A stretch of DNA of 23,441 nt, from positions 1 through 23,441 of the forward strand of contig JAKAKF010000053.1 in the NCBI GenBank assembly GCA_021813595.1, read 5' to 3'. Positions 1 through 9,541 of this stretch are shown here, in pieces (the stretch's first letter is position 1; each line of letters opens with the position of its first letter). Below the pieces are notes generated by a model. It searched no databases, was not told the DNA's origin, and saw only the letters and a list, made by a program, of their open reading frames with translations. Source of the DNA: a bacterium. Its GTDB lineage: Bacteria; SZUA-79; Acidulodesulfobacterales; Acidulodesulfobacteraceae. The position numbers and the translations under genes were made by a program.

Positions 1-8
1 GAAGAAAT

Positions 9-1436
9 ATGAAAATATTGCTTATTCAACCAAATAATACAAGCACTATAGGATTAAATAACGTATCTATAATAGAACCTACAGGATTAGAAGCCATAGG
101 CGGAAGCCTTCTCAGAGACGAGCACACAGTTAAAATAGCAGACTTAAGAGCCGTAGATTACGACCCCGACAAATACTTAGAAGATAAAATAAAAAGTTTT
201 AAACCGGATGCGGTAGGTTTTTCATGTTCGTTTACTCCGGACGTGTACAGGACTATCGAACTTGCAAAACGGGTGAAAAACGAATTCGGAATCCGCTACG
301 TTTTCGTCGGCGGACATCACGTTTCGGTATATCCTTACGATTTTAACGTTAAAGAAATAGACGCTATAGTAATAGGGGAAGGCGAATATACCGTTAGGGA
401 TCTCGTCGGAGCATTTTCTTCGAATACGCCTCTTTCAAACGTTAAAGGCATAATATACAACGAAAACGGCAATCAGATAAAAACGCAGGAAAGACCGCTT
501 CTTAAAAACATAGACGACCTTCCTTTCTTTGCAAGGCATCTTACGGAGGAATTCAGAAAAAAATATTATCTGGGCATCAGGACTTCGCTGGCATGCTTAG
601 AAACGGCAAGGGGATGTCCCTTTAAATGCGATTTTTGCAGCGTTTGGAATTTTTACGGCGGCTCTTACAGATCTAAATCGCCTGAGCGGGTAGTATCCGA
701 ATTAAAAGAAATTAAGGAAGATTACATACTTGTCACCGACGATAACTTCTTCAGCGACGTTAAACGGGCAAAAAAAATAGCCGAACTTTTAAAAAAAGAA
801 AAAATATATAAACTATATACTATACAGGCAAGGAGCGATACGATAGTCAAGCATCCCGAACTTATATCGCAGTGGAAAGAAATGGGGCTGTCAAATATTT
901 TTATCGGGTTCGAAAGCATAGACGACGATAAACTTAGCAGTATAAATAAAAGCAACTCTTCGCTAAACAATGAAAAAGCATACTATATTGCAAAAAAACA
1001 GAATGTCGCCGTAACCGCTTCTTTCATAGTTTCTCCGGATTTCACTAAGATGGATTTTAATAAATTGATGGGCTTCGTTAAAAGGCTCAAGATAAGCGTG
1101 CCTGTATTCTCCGTACTTACGCCTCTTCCTGGAACAAAACTTTATAACGAATTAAAGGATAAATTAACCGTTAAAAACTATTCTTATTATGATCTGTTCC
1201 ATCCTGTTTTAGAAACCGTCTTATCAAGGAACGATTTTTTTAAAGAATTTTCAAATCTGTATAAAACTTCGTATAAAAGTTTAAACTTAAGGGCAAACGA
1301 TATTTTTTTCATTATCAAATACATACTTTCCGGAAAAATGCCGATTACGCATATGTTTAAACTGAAAAAATCTATGAAAAATATTTCGACCCCTATGACT
1401 TATATAAATTCATTGCTTCTGGAAAACAAAAATTAA
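9..1436 (+). CDS. B12-binding-type radical SAM protein
   Basis: A 475-residue protein with the two-domain layout of cobalamin-binding radical SAM enzymes. Residues about 1-165 form an N-terminal Rossmann-like half, with the stretch around VGFSCSF (69-75) and GGHHVSVYP (101-109) typical of that domain. A radical SAM barrel follows, with the cluster motif CxxxCxxC at Cys203, Cys207 and Cys210. TPLPGT at 371-376 is common near the end of these barrels. A basic C-terminal tail follows. Family members methylate or rearrange unactivated carbons in lipids, cofactors and natural products; the substrate cannot be read here. The FYGGSY segment just after the cysteines resembles hopanoid C-3 methylase (HpnR)-like proteins, but this is a weak recollection and no hopanoid genes are nearby. 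A GAAG at the window edge could be its ribosome binding site. It is separated from rpsF by its own stop and a promoter. Confidence 0.85.
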   Translation: MKILLIQPNNTSTIGLNNVSIIEPTGLEAIGGSLLRDEHTVKIADLRAVDYDPDKYLEDKIKSFKPDAVGFSCSFTPDVYRTIELAKRVKNEFGIRYVFVGGHHVSVYPYDFNVKEIDAIVIGEGEYTVRDLVGAFSSNTPLSNVKGIIYNENGNQIKTQERPLLKNIDDLPFFARHLTEEFRKKYYLGIRTSLACLETARGCPFKCDFCSVWNFYGGSYRSKSPERVVSELKEIKEDYILVTDDNFFSDVKRAKKIAELLKKEKIYKLYTIQARSDTIVKHPELISQWKEMGLSNIFIGFESIDDDKLSSINKSNSSLNNEKAYYIAKKQNVAVTASFIVSPDFTKMDFNKLMGFVKRLKISVPVFSVLTPLPGTKLYNELKDKLTVKNYSYYDLFHPVLETVLSRNDFFKEFSNLYKTSYKSLNLRANDIFFIIKYILSGKMPITHMFKLKKSMKNISTPMTYINSLLLENKN

Positions 1437-1439
1437 TTA

Positions 1440-1468
1440 TTGCAATTTTTATTTTAAAATATTATAAT
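1440..1468 (+). promoter_or_regulatory. sigma70-type promoter of the rpsF operon
   Basis: TTGCAA at 1440-1445 and a perfect TATAAT at 1463-1468 are separated by 17 bases. Transcription would start near 1475 and leave a leader of about 38 bases before rpsF. The -35 box begins four bases after the stop of the radical SAM gene, so the ribosomal genes have their own promoter. Confidence 0.7.
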
Positions 1469-1496
1469 TTTTATTTTAAATAATAAAAGGACTTTT

Positions 1497-1504
1497 AAGG
1501 AGGG
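1497..1504 (+). promoter_or_regulatory. ribosome binding site deciding the TTG start of rpsF
   Basis: AAGGAGGG lies eight bases before the TTG at 1513. No ATG occurs in frame near the start of the conserved S6 region, so this strong Shine-Dalgarno sequence supports the TTG start and the extended N-terminus. Confidence 0.75.
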
Positions 1505-1512
1505 TTTTATAA

Positions 1513-1896
1513 TTGGCTAAGAAAAATTTTTTAAAAGAGATCGTTCACGAATTTTCAAAAAAATACGAAACCTTAATTATTTTAAATCCGGATACCGACG
1601 AATCGGGTTTAAATAAATTGATCGATAAAATAAAAGACGTTATGTCTAAAAACGGCGCCGAATTTATAAATTTTGAAGACTGGGGCGCCAGAAAACTTTC
1701 ATACGACATTAAAAAGTTAAACAGAGGCAAGTTCGTACTTATCCACTTCAACGCAAAAGGTTCGTTTATAAAAGAACTCGAAAGAAACTTAAGGATTTGG
1801 GACGAATGCATAAGATTTCAAACCGTAGTATTTACTAAAGATATAGAAACAAAAAAAGAAAACGCGGAAATAATGGAGGAAGCCGTTAATGAATAA
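1513..1896 (+). CDS. rpsF: Ribosomal protein bS6
   Basis: A 127-residue 30S subunit protein that pairs with bS18 on the platform. The S6 core starts at [11 protein letters not shown] (about 17-27), the equivalent of the usual YEIV start. It continues through the conserved [12 protein letters not shown] segment (about 57-68), whose tryptophan and arginine-leucine-alanine-like stretch is characteristic, and ends in an acidic tail. Compared with typical S6 there are about 16 extra N-terminal residues, rich in lysine. The start is a TTG with a strong ribosome binding site. The last eight bases overlap rpsR, so translation is probably coupled. It is the first gene of the S6-S18-DUF2232-L9 operon. 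Confidence 0.95.
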   Translation: MAKKNFLKEIVHEFSKKYETLIILNPDTDESGLNKLIDKIKDVMSKNGAEFINFEDWGARKLSYDIKKLNRGKFVLIHFNAKGSFIKELERNLRIWDECIRFQTVVFTKDIETKKENAEIMEEAVNE

Positions 1897-2167
1897 TTTC
1901 CAAAATAAAAAAAGCTCTAAACCGGCAGGAGCAGGTTTTGCCCGCAGAACATATACCAGGAAGAAAATATGCAGATTCTGCGCCGACGAAAGTTTAAAAA
2001 TAGACTACAAAGATTCAAGGCTCATGAGAAATTTCGTCTCGGAAAGAGGAAAAATTATGCCTAGAAGAATTACCGGAAATTGCGCGTATCACCAGAGAAG
2101 AGTTTCCAAGGCTATAAAAATGTCTAGAACCGTTTCGATAATGCCCTACACTTCCGTTAATATTTAA
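1889..2167 (+). CDS. rpsR: Ribosomal protein bS18
   Basis: A 92-residue 30S protein. The conserved core runs from KKICRFC (25-31) through the [20 protein letters not shown] segment (41-60) to CAYHQRR (65-71). Cys28, Cys31 and Cys65 make the CxxC...C set of the zinc-binding type of S18. The first 20 residues are a variable basic tail. GGAGGA at 1875-1880 inside rpsF gives a ribosome binding site eight bases before the ATG. The gene overlaps rpsF by eight bases, and its TAA stop shares one base with the ATG of the next gene. Many bacteria place ssb between rpsF and rpsR; it is absent here. Confidence 0.96.
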   Translation: MNNFQNKKSSKPAGAGFARRTYTRKKICRFCADESLKIDYKDSRLMRNFVSERGKIMPRRITGNCAYHQRRVSKAIKMSRTVSIMPYTSVNI

Positions 2168-3183
2168 TGTTAACGTCAAAAAAAATTATTTTAACAGTAC
2201 TCCTTTCGATTTTATTGTTTTTATTTACATTAAATTCAATAAACGAAGGAGTATACTCTTTTATAAATCCTTTTTTTTACTTGTATTACGGAATTACCGT
2301 AATACTTTTATTTTCGACGGCAGGCTTGCTTTCATCAGCCGCAATTTTTTTTTCATTCGCGGCGGGAATGATTTTTTTAATATATTCGGGGGCGGATGCT
2401 TTTCACGGCTATTTGAATCACGCATTATTCGGCAATTTTTTTATATCGACGGTACTTATTCAATTTTTAATTTTCTTAGCAATTCCGTTTTTCTTTTCTT
2501 TTTTGATTTTAAAAGGCTATAAAATTGCAAAATCTATTTATATACCGGTTTTAGCGATATTTATTGTTTTTTATTTGATAGCGGCGATTTATATTTATAA
2601 TCACGGCATAAACATAATTGAATCCGTTAATTTTTTTTCCGTCCTTATGACTAAAAAACTTATGTACACATATGCGAAAATGGGAATGAAATATTTTACG
2701 ACGGCAAAAATGCAGGCATTAATTTCAAAAACGTTAAAAATTATACTATTCCTCCTACCGTCTATATTAATTATTTTTTCATGGATGAGCATATGGATTT
2801 GTTTTGTTTTTTTAAAAAAAATCTCAAAAAAAACAAATTTATTTTTTTACGGTTTAAAAGAAAATTTACTGCTTTGGAGGTCTTCGGACTATTTTTTGCT
2901 TGTTCCTATAACAGGAATAATAATTTCTATTTTTTCTGTTGGAATATTTAAATTTATAGGATATAATATAATTTTATTAGCTTCTTCGGTTTATTTAATT
3001 CAAGGATTAACTATTATTTCTTATTTTTTCGGAAAATTTAATATTAATGTTTTTTTAAGAATACTAGGATATGCAGTAATTTTTATCTTCAGCAATCCGC
3101 TTATTATATTTATTATACTAACCGGAATTTTCGATATGTGGTTTAACTTTAGAAAAATAGACACTAACAAGAAGGAGGTTTAG
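2167..3183 (+). CDS. DUF2232 (YybS-like) membrane protein
   Basis: A 338-residue, phenylalanine- and isoleucine-rich integral membrane protein with about eight hydrophobic segments, the first at residues 6-24. The C-terminal part, with [11 protein letters not shown] followed by [13 protein letters not shown], matches the DUF2232 family (PF09991). The genomic position between rpsR and rplI is the usual one for this family in several phyla. Its function is unknown. The start codon overlaps the rpsR stop by one base (TAATG), so translation is coupled, and its last codons contain the ribosome binding site of rplI. It is more AT-rich than the neighbouring ribosomal genes, as expected for a run of Phe, Ile and Lys codons. 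Confidence 0.88.
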   Translation: MLTSKKIILTVLLSILLFLFTLNSINEGVYSFINPFFYLYYGITVILLFSTAGLLSSAAIFFSFAAGMIFLIYSGADAFHGYLNHALFGNFFISTVLIQFLIFLAIPFFFSFLILKGYKIAKSIYIPVLAIFIVFYLIAAIYIYNHGINIIESVNFFSVLMTKKLMYTYAKMGMKYFTTAKMQALISKTLKIILFLLPSILIIFSWMSIWICFVFLKKISKKTNLFFYGLKENLLLWRSSDYFLLVPITGIIISIFSVGIFKFIGYNIILLASSVYLIQGLTIISYFFGKFNINVFLRILGYAVIFIFSNPLIIFIILTGIFDMWFNFRKIDTNKKEV

Positions 3184-3191
3184 CGTTTAAC

Positions 3192-3638
3192 ATGAAAGTA
3201 ATACTTAAAGAAGATGTTCATAATTTAGGATTTATGGGGGAAACCGTTAATGTTGCGGACGGCTACGCAAGAAATTTTTTAATGCCTAAAAATCTCGCAA
3301 TACCTGCAACAAACGCAAATATTAAAACGGTGGAACACGAGAAAAAAATAATAGAAAAAAAGAAAATCAAAATAGCCGCCGAACTTACCGAAATTAAAAA
3401 TAATTTAGAGAAAGCGGATATTACCATTCCCGTTAAAGTAGGAGAAAACGAAAAAATTTTCGGCAGTATTACTTCTATGGACATTGAAAATAAACTGAAA
3501 GAAGCCGGTTTTAATATAGACAGAAAAATAATCGCTCTCGAAAACCCCATCAAAGAGCTTGGCGTTCAAACGGTTAAAATAAAATTATCTAAAGATATTG
3601 CGGCAGACGTAAAAGTTAACGTCGTGCCGGAAGTTTAA
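3192..3638 (+). CDS. rplI: Ribosomal protein bL9
   Basis: A 148-residue 50S protein of normal length. The N-terminal domain begins [13 protein letters not shown] and contains the signature [13 protein letters not shown] (24-36). A charged connecting helix (about 42-75) and a C-terminal RNA-binding domain with KIFGSIT follow. AAGGAGG at 3172-3178 lies 13 bases before the ATG, a rather long spacing, and overlaps the end of the DUF2232 gene. The genes are eight bases apart and clearly co-transcribed. Confidence 0.97.
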   Translation: MKVILKEDVHNLGFMGETVNVADGYARNFLMPKNLAIPATNANIKTVEHEKKIIEKKKIKIAAELTEIKNNLEKADITIPVKVGENEKIFGSITSMDIENKLKEAGFNIDRKIIALENPIKELGVQTVKIKLSKDIAADVKVNVVPEV

Positions 3639-3688
3639 GATTATTGCCATTATAACGTTCATTTAGTTTTCGCCGATTTTATTATATT

Positions 3689-5116
3689 ATGCAGAACAAT
3701 GAAAGAAAAAAAAGGTTAAAACAAAGTGAACAAATAACTTCTATGAATAGCGGCATTTCTAAAGACGGTATTTTAAACATAGTGCCGCCGAATTCCATAG
3801 ATGCCGAAAAAGCTTTGCTTTCCGCAATACTCATCGATAATTCTCAGGCAAATTCAGTTTTAGGAATTATAAATCCGGAAGATTTTTACGACAGCGTTAA
3901 TGCAAAAATATTCCGGATTATATCTAAATTAAGCGAAAAAAACGAGCCTATCGATATTATCACTATTCTCCATAGTTTAGAGAAAGAACAGGACTCGCCG
4001 GACAACTCTTCGGACTTTAATTACGGAAATTACCTGACGTCTCTTTTTGAGCTGCCCGCTGGACTTTTTAATATCGAGCAGTATTCAAAAATAGTAAAAG
4101 AAAAATCTACGTTAAGAAATCTTATTAACGCTTCTAATAAAATCAGGCAGAAATGCTATGAGCAGAACGAAGATATCGAAAATATTATAGATTTTACGGA
4201 AAAAACAATTTTTGACGCTACGGAAAAAGATGCGCCTAAAAACTATGCGGAAGTTTATCCGCTGATAATCGATTACTTCAAAAAACTTACTTCAAAAAAA
4301 AGCGACAACGACGTAATTACCGGTATTCACAGCGGTTTAAACTATTTAGACGAATACACCAACGGATTTCAGCCGTCCGATCTGATTATAATAGCGGGAA
4401 GACCTTCTATGGGGAAAACTGCTCTTTCTCTTTGCATAGCAAAAAATATAGCAGTAAAAAAAATACCGGTGGCGTTTTTCTCTTTGGAAATGTCTAAGGA
4501 ACAGCTTGCAACGCGTCTTTTGGCAATGACCGCAAAAATAGATTCTTCTTTTCTTCGCAGAGGCAAAATACATAACCCCGACATTGAAAATATTCATAAA
4601 GCGCTTGAGATTCTTGAAGACATACCGATATACATAGACGACAGCGCAGGAATAACCGTTACAGAACTTAGGGCTAAAACGCGCAGGTTAAAAAGAGAAA
4701 AAAACATTGAATTAGTTATAATCGATTATCTTCAGCTTATGCGGGCTTCACACAATATAGAATCGAGAGAGCAGGCTATAGCCGAAATATCGCGCTCGTT
4801 AAAAGGCCTTGCAAAAGAGCTTAATATTCCGGTAATTGCTCTTTCGCAGTTAAACAGAATGGTGGAGTCAAGGCAGGACAGAAAACCCCAGCTTGCGGAT
4901 TTAAGGGAATCCGGAGCGATAGAACAGGATGCGGATTTAATTATGTTCGTTTACAGGGAGGAAGTTTACAAAAAAGATACGGAAAATAAAGGCGTTGCAG
5001 AATTAATAATAGGAAAACAGAGAAACGGTCCTACCGGCATAGTTAAACTTTCTTATATAGACAAATATACGTCTTTTGAAAATCTTGCATATGAAGATGG
5101 AGAGGCTTATATCTAA
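3689..5116 (+). CDS. dnaB: Replicative DNA helicase DnaB
   Basis: A full-length (475-residue) hexameric helicase that unwinds DNA at the replication fork. The N-terminal domain starts at PPNSIDAEKALL (33-44). The RecA-like ATPase has Walker A GRPSMGKT (237-244), FSLEMS (264-269), Walker B VIIDYLQL (343-350), ALSQLNR (384-390) and the arginine-finger loop KQRNGPTG (443-450). No intein is present. The extra 32 N-terminal residues and the lack of a Shine-Dalgarno sequence before the ATG leave the start uncertain; Met19 is an alternative but also lacks one. It follows rplI by 50 bases, the usual cluster order, and converges with the ROK kinase gene 30 bases downstream with no visible terminator. 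Confidence 0.96.
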   Translation: MQNNERKKRLKQSEQITSMNSGISKDGILNIVPPNSIDAEKALLSAILIDNSQANSVLGIINPEDFYDSVNAKIFRIISKLSEKNEPIDIITILHSLEKEQDSPDNSSDFNYGNYLTSLFELPAGLFNIEQYSKIVKEKSTLRNLINASNKIRQKCYEQNEDIENIIDFTEKTIFDATEKDAPKNYAEVYPLIIDYFKKLTSKKSDNDVITGIHSGLNYLDEYTNGFQPSDLIIIAGRPSMGKTALSLCIAKNIAVKKIPVAFFSLEMSKEQLATRLLAMTAKIDSSFLRRGKIHNPDIENIHKALEILEDIPIYIDDSAGITVTELRAKTRRLKREKNIELVIIDYLQLMRASHNIESREQAIAEISRSLKGLAKELNIPVIALSQLNRMVESRQDRKPQLADLRESGAIEQDADLIMFVYREEVYKKDTENKGVAELIIGKQRNGPTGIVKLSYIDKYTSFENLAYEDGEAYI

Positions 5117-5146
5117 CCGTCTCTTATTTGATACAATGAAAATATC

Positions 5147-6103
5147 CTAAACGGATGAAGATAATGCGGCGGCGCCGATAATTCCGGCATATTCTCCTAA
5201 GGAGGATCTTAATATCTTAAGGTTCGACGAAGATGCTTTAAGAGACCTTTTAAGCGTTTCGGCTCTTACTATGTCGAATAGTTCCGGAATTCCGTCTAAA
5301 ACTCCCCCTCCTAGTATTACGGCGCAAGGACTTAATAAATTTACTGCGCTTGCCACGCCGTCGGAAAGATATTCCCCTGTTTCCTTAATTAAACGGACTG
5401 CTTCCTTAGAACCTGCCTTATATGCTTTTGCTATAGATTTTGCGGTTATAGATTCTATAACGCCCCCGCTTTCGTTTATGACGTCTTGAAAAGCAGGGCG
5501 GTCTGCATAGGCTCTTTCTATGGCTATCGACGCAATGCCGTGTCCGCCGGCATATGCCTCCAAACAGCCATAATTGCCGCAGGTACACTTTCTGCCGCCG
5601 GAAACTATCCTTGTATGCCCTATCTCTCCTGCCGAATTAAAACATCCTGTATATAGACCGCCGTTTATAATTATACCGGAACCAATACCTGTCCCAACAA
5701 AAATACATATCAGATTATTAAAGCCTTTTCCCGCTCCGTATTTCCATTCCCCGTAAGTAATAGCGGCTAAATCGTTTGCAACTAATATATTATTTAATCC
5801 AAGTTCTTCTTCAAGCCCCTTTTTAAGGGGAACATTATGCCAGTTTAAATTAGGAGAAAAAATTATGTTTCCGGATTCGGCGTCTATCTGACCTGCTATG
5901 CCGATACCAAGCGTTTTTACGTTATATTTTTTGTTATCGTATAAAAATTTCTTAATATTACGTATTATAAAATCGACGTCCGCTGCTTCCGGCATTAATA
6001 TGCGTACGTCAGACTCCGGCTTGCCGCCGCCGCCGAAAATTCCTAATCTTAAATTAGTGCCGCCTATATCTACTCCTGCAGTATAAATTGAATTATTGCT
6101 CAT
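5147..6103 (-). CDS. ROK-family sugar kinase (glucokinase-like)
   Basis: A 318-residue ROK-family kinase, probably ATP-dependent phosphorylation of glucose or an N-acetyl sugar in the cytoplasm. Visible motifs are the phosphate-binding VDIGGTNLRLG (11-21), the catalytic pair Asn110-Asp111 in NDLAA, the second phosphate loop GTGIGSG (137-143), GEIGH (159-163), and the zinc-binding cluster CTCGNYGCLE (173-182). His163, Cys173, Cys175 and Cys180 are the expected ligands. The family cannot be split into glucokinase, fructokinase or N-acetylmannosamine kinase by eye. Its ATG lies inside the end of the upstream GGDEF gene (11-base overlap), so it is the last gene of that minus-strand unit and probably translated by coupling. 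Confidence 0.9.
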   Translation of the reverse strand: MSNNSIYTAGVDIGGTNLRLGIFGGGGKPESDVRILMPEAADVDFIIRNIKKFLYDNKKYNVKTLGIGIAGQIDAESGNIIFSPNLNWHNVPLKKGLEEELGLNNILVANDLAAITYGEWKYGAGKGFNNLICIFVGTGIGSGIIINGGLYTGCFNSAGEIGHTRIVSGGRKCTCGNYGCLEAYAGGHGIASIAIERAYADRPAFQDVINESGGVIESITAKSIAKAYKAGSKEAVRLIKETGEYLSDGVASAVNLLSPCAVILGGGVLDGIPELFDIVRAETLKRSLKASSSNLKILRSSLGEYAGIIGAAALSSSV

Positions 6104-8414
6104 CTTCGGTTATCTCGAATTTTTTGCCGCCGTGCTCGCCGATAATTCTGTTTCTTCCGCTATTTTTGGCTTCGTATAGAAAGTCGTCGGCTATTTTTAA
6201 AATATCGTCAACCGTATTAATATTATCGTCGGGAAGAGAAGCTATTCCTATTGAGACGGTAACTTCTCCTTGAATCTGGGTAAAATTTTGTTTTCTTATT
6301 AAATTTTTTATTTTCTTTGCTGAAATAACGGCTCCGTTAAAATCCGTCTGAGGTAAAATAATAACGAATTCTTCGCCGCCGTATCTGACGGCAGTGTCTA
6401 TAGTTCTTATGTTGCGGTTTAAAATACCGCCTATTTTAGACAGGACGGTATCTCCGGTTTTATGTCCGTAAAAATCGTTAATACGCTTAAAATGGTCGAT
6501 GTCTAAAATCATAACGGACAAGCTGTTTCCGTATCTTTTTGCTTTATTAAATTCAAGTTCTATAACTTCGCCCATCTTTCGTCTATTATAAAGTCCTGTA
6601 AGTTCGTCGGTTATAGAAAGTTCGTTAATTTTACGGTGAATCCTCGCATTATCCAAAGATACGGAAAGTTCTTTGACGGCATGCTCTAAAAACGCTATAT
6701 CTTCTTTTTTAAAACCGTAAATAGAAGATACCATCAGTACGCCCACGTTTACGCCGCCTATATAAAGCGGAAGCCAAACTATATCTTTCGGAAACACTTC
6801 ACAGAAACCGTAATCTATAGCCATGCCTTCGCCTCCTCTTTCCATAAGCTTTTCCTTAAAAATCATAGCGTTTTCCGGAATATCGTGAAACCATATCGTT
6901 TTTCTGTCTTTAAGGCAGTGTCCCGCCATTCCTTCGTAAGCGTTTATTTTATTTGCGATAAATTTTCTTATCCCGTAAAATTGATAGGGTATTAAATAGC
7001 CTTCTTCGGCGCTTTCCAAAGTTAAATCGTCGTCCGTACTGCTGCTATCGCCGCTATTTAAATCCGATTTTTCATTATCGCCTTCATGATTGCCTGATTC
7101 AGAATTACCTGCTTTAAATTTTCCGCTTTTACTGTATATATAAATTATTCCCGAAGAAATATTCAGCAACTCTTCTAAAATATTTAAAGTGGAAGATATT
7201 ATCTTGTCGAAATCCAAAGACCCGACTAAAAAGTCCGAAAACAAATTATATTTCTCCATTCTTTCTTCTCTGTCTTTAACGGTAGCGGCCATTTCCGTAA
7301 AACCTTTTCCTATCGATTCAAACTCGTCTTTGGTATCGATTATAAGCTTTGTGTTTAAATCGCCCGAAGTAAATTCTTTAATTGCCGTTCTTAAAGCGGA
7401 AATAGGATTTAAAGTGTCTTTTGAGGCAAAGTAAGATATAACGAAAGATATTAAAAGTCCTATAAATATTATAAATATAGCATATTCAGCCGTTTTTCTG
7501 AACAGCGTTTCATAGCGCCTGTTAGAAATAAATACCGCGATAGAACCTATAGTCTTTCCTTTTATATTTTTTATGGGATGAAAAGCGGCAAAAACGGTTT
7601 CTCCATTGTAATTCAACTCTTTTATAAAATCCTTGCCGGACATAATCTTCTCGTGAATATATTCGGGAAGTCTTGAACCTATGCCGAAAATATTCCCCGG
7701 TATTTTCAGGGTGCTTAAACATACCTGCCTGTTAAAAAGAGAGGCAAATACGGCGGTTTTTAAATGATACTCGTTATAAATAGTTTCGGGAAGATATCTG
7801 TTATTGTTTAAGCTTATCAATCCGAATATAGAACCGACCGTATGTCCGTCGTGTATAAAAGGTACGACCGTTATTAGGAACATATTTGAAGTTCCGTTAG
7901 ACAGTTTAATGCCCATATCGATAAGCGTAGATTTTCTAATAATAGCGGTCTTCACGATAGGAAAACCAGTCCTGAACGCTTTAAATATTATGCCGTCTAA
8001 AGACGGCTTAAGACCTTTTCCGTCTCCGGTAACAGACGACGTTATATGGCCTTCGCCGTCTGTTATTCCTATATAGTCGGCGAAACTAAAAGCTTTTTTG
8101 TAAGATTTAATTAAAGAATTTTGAAAAAATATATTTTTATCAATAACCGCTTTTATCAGATAAGGGTTGTTAGAACTTATCAAAAAAGCATTCTTTAGAC
8201 GGTTTGCCTGAGAATAGTAAATCCTTTGCGCTCCGCTTAACGTTATACGCACTTTGTTTAAATTTTCTTTTTTTGTCTGATTTTTAAAAATATAAGTGTT
8301 TGCAACCGATAAAAGTATAAGAGGTATTAAAATGGATAACGAAAAAGACAGAATAAGCTTTGTCCTTATGGACATCTTAGGCCTGTATTTAACGGAATAT
8401 TTTATTTCAGACAT
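6093..8414 (-). CDS. Membrane-bound diguanylate cyclase with extracytoplasmic sensor, HAMP, GAF-like and GGDEF domains
   Basis: A 773-residue c-di-GMP synthase. Order: TM1 (about 19-43), a large extracytoplasmic domain of double-Cache type (44-308), TM2 (310-330), HAMP (331-384), a GAF-like domain (about 392-590), and GGDEF (600-760). The active-site motif is GGEEF (679-683). The inhibitory I-site RxxD (Arg670-Asp673) is intact, so feedback inhibition is expected. The GAF-like region is interrupted by a hydrophilic Ser/Gly/Asp/Asn-rich stretch at about 432-466. The ligand is unknown. No Shine-Dalgarno sequence precedes the ATG, and Met14 is a possible alternative start. It overlaps the ROK kinase gene and follows the DUF815 gene by 93 bases. 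Confidence 0.92.
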   Translation of the reverse strand: MSEIKYSVKYRPKMSIRTKLILSFSLSILIPLILLSVANTYIFKNQTKKENLNKVRITLSGAQRIYYSQANRLKNAFLISSNNPYLIKAVIDKNIFFQNSLIKSYKKAFSFADYIGITDGEGHITSSVTGDGKGLKPSLDGIIFKAFRTGFPIVKTAIIRKSTLIDMGIKLSNGTSNMFLITVVPFIHDGHTVGSIFGLISLNNNRYLPETIYNEYHLKTAVFASLFNRQVCLSTLKIPGNIFGIGSRLPEYIHEKIMSGKDFIKELNYNGETVFAAFHPIKNIKGKTIGSIAVFISNRRYETLFRKTAEYAIFIIFIGLLISFVISYFASKDTLNPISALRTAIKEFTSGDLNTKLIIDTKDEFESIGKGFTEMAATVKDREERMEKYNLFSDFLVGSLDFDKIISSTLNILEELLNISSGIIYIYSKSGKFKAGNSESGNHEGDNEKSDLNSGDSSSTDDDLTLESAEEGYLIPYQFYGIRKFIANKINAYEGMAGHCLKDRKTIWFHDIPENAMIFKEKLMERGGEGMAIDYGFCEVFPKDIVWLPLYIGGVNVGVLMVSSIYGFKKEDIAFLEHAVKELSVSLDNARIHRKINELSITDELTGLYNRRKMGEVIELEFNKAKRYGNSLSVMILDIDHFKRINDFYGHKTGDTVLSKIGGILNRNIRTIDTAVRYGGEEFVIILPQTDFNGAVISAKKIKNLIRKQNFTQIQGEVTVSIGIASLPDDNINTVDDILKIADDFLYEAKNSGRNRIIGEHGGKKFEITEDEQ

Positions 8415-8507
8415 GTTGTTTTTTAATATGTTTCTTTCATATTAATTTAACTTATAATATATTTAAAGATTTTATAACTTTTATAAAAATTTGCAAGCAA
8501 TTTTTTT

Positions 8508-9449
8508 TTAATCTTTTATCAAGTTAATTACAAACTGTTTTGCCGTCCTCCCCGATCTGGAACCCTTAATTAAAGCAAAATTAAGAGCATTTTTTCTGAT
8601 TTCGTCCATATCGAGGGAAGATATTTTTATACCGTATTTCTTTATATAAAGTTCGACTATTTTTAAAAACGTATCCTGGCTGAAACTGTAAAGCCCATAT
8701 GACAGACCGAACCTGTCGCTTAAAGAAAGCCCTTCTTCCGCTTCTTCTTCCGGATGGATAAATTCAGTGGAATTTAAATTTTCTTTTTTAAATTTTTCGG
8801 CGGTAAGATGGCGTTTGTTGGAAGTCGCATAAATTATAATATTTTCGGGAAGTTCGTCAAGCCCGCCGTCAAGCATAGATTTAAGCTTTTTATAGAACAT
8901 AGAATCGGCATCGTAAGCAATATCGTCAAAAATCAATATAAATCGTGATGATTTCGCCTTTAAAATTGTAATTAATTCGTATATCATTTCCGCCGTATCT
9001 TCGACTACTTCTATAAATTTAATTTTATCGATATAAGGAGGTTCGCCGAAAGATTTTGCTATAGCCCTGATTAACGAGGACTTGCCCGTTCCTCTGTCGC
9101 CCCACAAAAGAACGTTATTGGCGGGTTTGCCGGAAGCAAATTTCATAGTATTCCTGAAAACCTCTTTTATTATTTGGTCAATTCCGATAAAATCCGAAAG
9201 GGAGAGTGAATATCCGGAAGGCGGATGTTCAAGATTGGCTTCAGATAAAGGCTTAAGCATGTAACTGCCGTTAACCTTAAAAAACTTAAACGAACCTGAT
9301 TTATCTAACAGCGTATCGTCGTAACGTATAATACTGCGTTCGCTAATCGTATCCGCATCGTTACCGCCGTTATATTTATCTTTAAGTTTTAAATAAACTT
9401 CCGATATAATAGCGTTAATATTGCGCACTTCTTCAAGGAGTTCATCCAT
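8508..9449 (-). CDS. DUF815 AAA+ ATPase
   Basis: A 313-residue cytoplasmic AAA+ ATPase of the DUF815 family (PF05673), whose role is unknown. Family hallmarks are KPANNVLLWGDRGTGKSS (108-125, including Walker A), ILIFDD (171-176, Walker B), YATSNKRHL (207-215, sensor 1), SLSDRFGL (242-249) and GSRSGR (296-301, sensor 2 region). The N-terminal 80 residues are poorly conserved. The ATG is preceded by an A/T-only tract with no ribosome binding site. It sits between thiC (92 bases upstream) and the GGDEF gene on the same strand. The arrangement may be polycistronic, but there is no obvious functional link to thiamin synthesis. Confidence 0.88.
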   Translation of the reverse strand: MDELLEEVRNINAIISEVYLKLKDKYNGGNDADTISERSIIRYDDTLLDKSGSFKFFKVNGSYMLKPLSEANLEHPPSGYSLSLSDFIGIDQIIKEVFRNTMKFASGKPANNVLLWGDRGTGKSSLIRAIAKSFGEPPYIDKIKFIEVVEDTAEMIYELITILKAKSSRFILIFDDIAYDADSMFYKKLKSMLDGGLDELPENIIIYATSNKRHLTAEKFKKENLNSTEFIHPEEEAEEGLSLSDRFGLSYGLYSFSQDTFLKIVELYIKKYGIKISSLDMDEIRKNALNFALIKGSRSGRTAKQFVINLIKD

Positions 9450-9541
9450 AATAATATATTAATATTTTTTTATTTTGTTTTAGATGAATTTAAAATAAAC
9501 GACGAAATTATTTAAACTCGCTTAAATATAAACGACGGATT

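Noticed and set aside
3680..3691. Leaderless start for dnaB, as suggested for thiE
   Set aside because: TATATT here directly touches the ATG, so the spacing does not fit a start at the ATG; co-transcription with rplI is simpler.
8470..8507. Possible terminator after the DUF815 gene
   Set aside because: TTGC/GCAA gives only a four-pair stem in an A/T tract; too weak to call.
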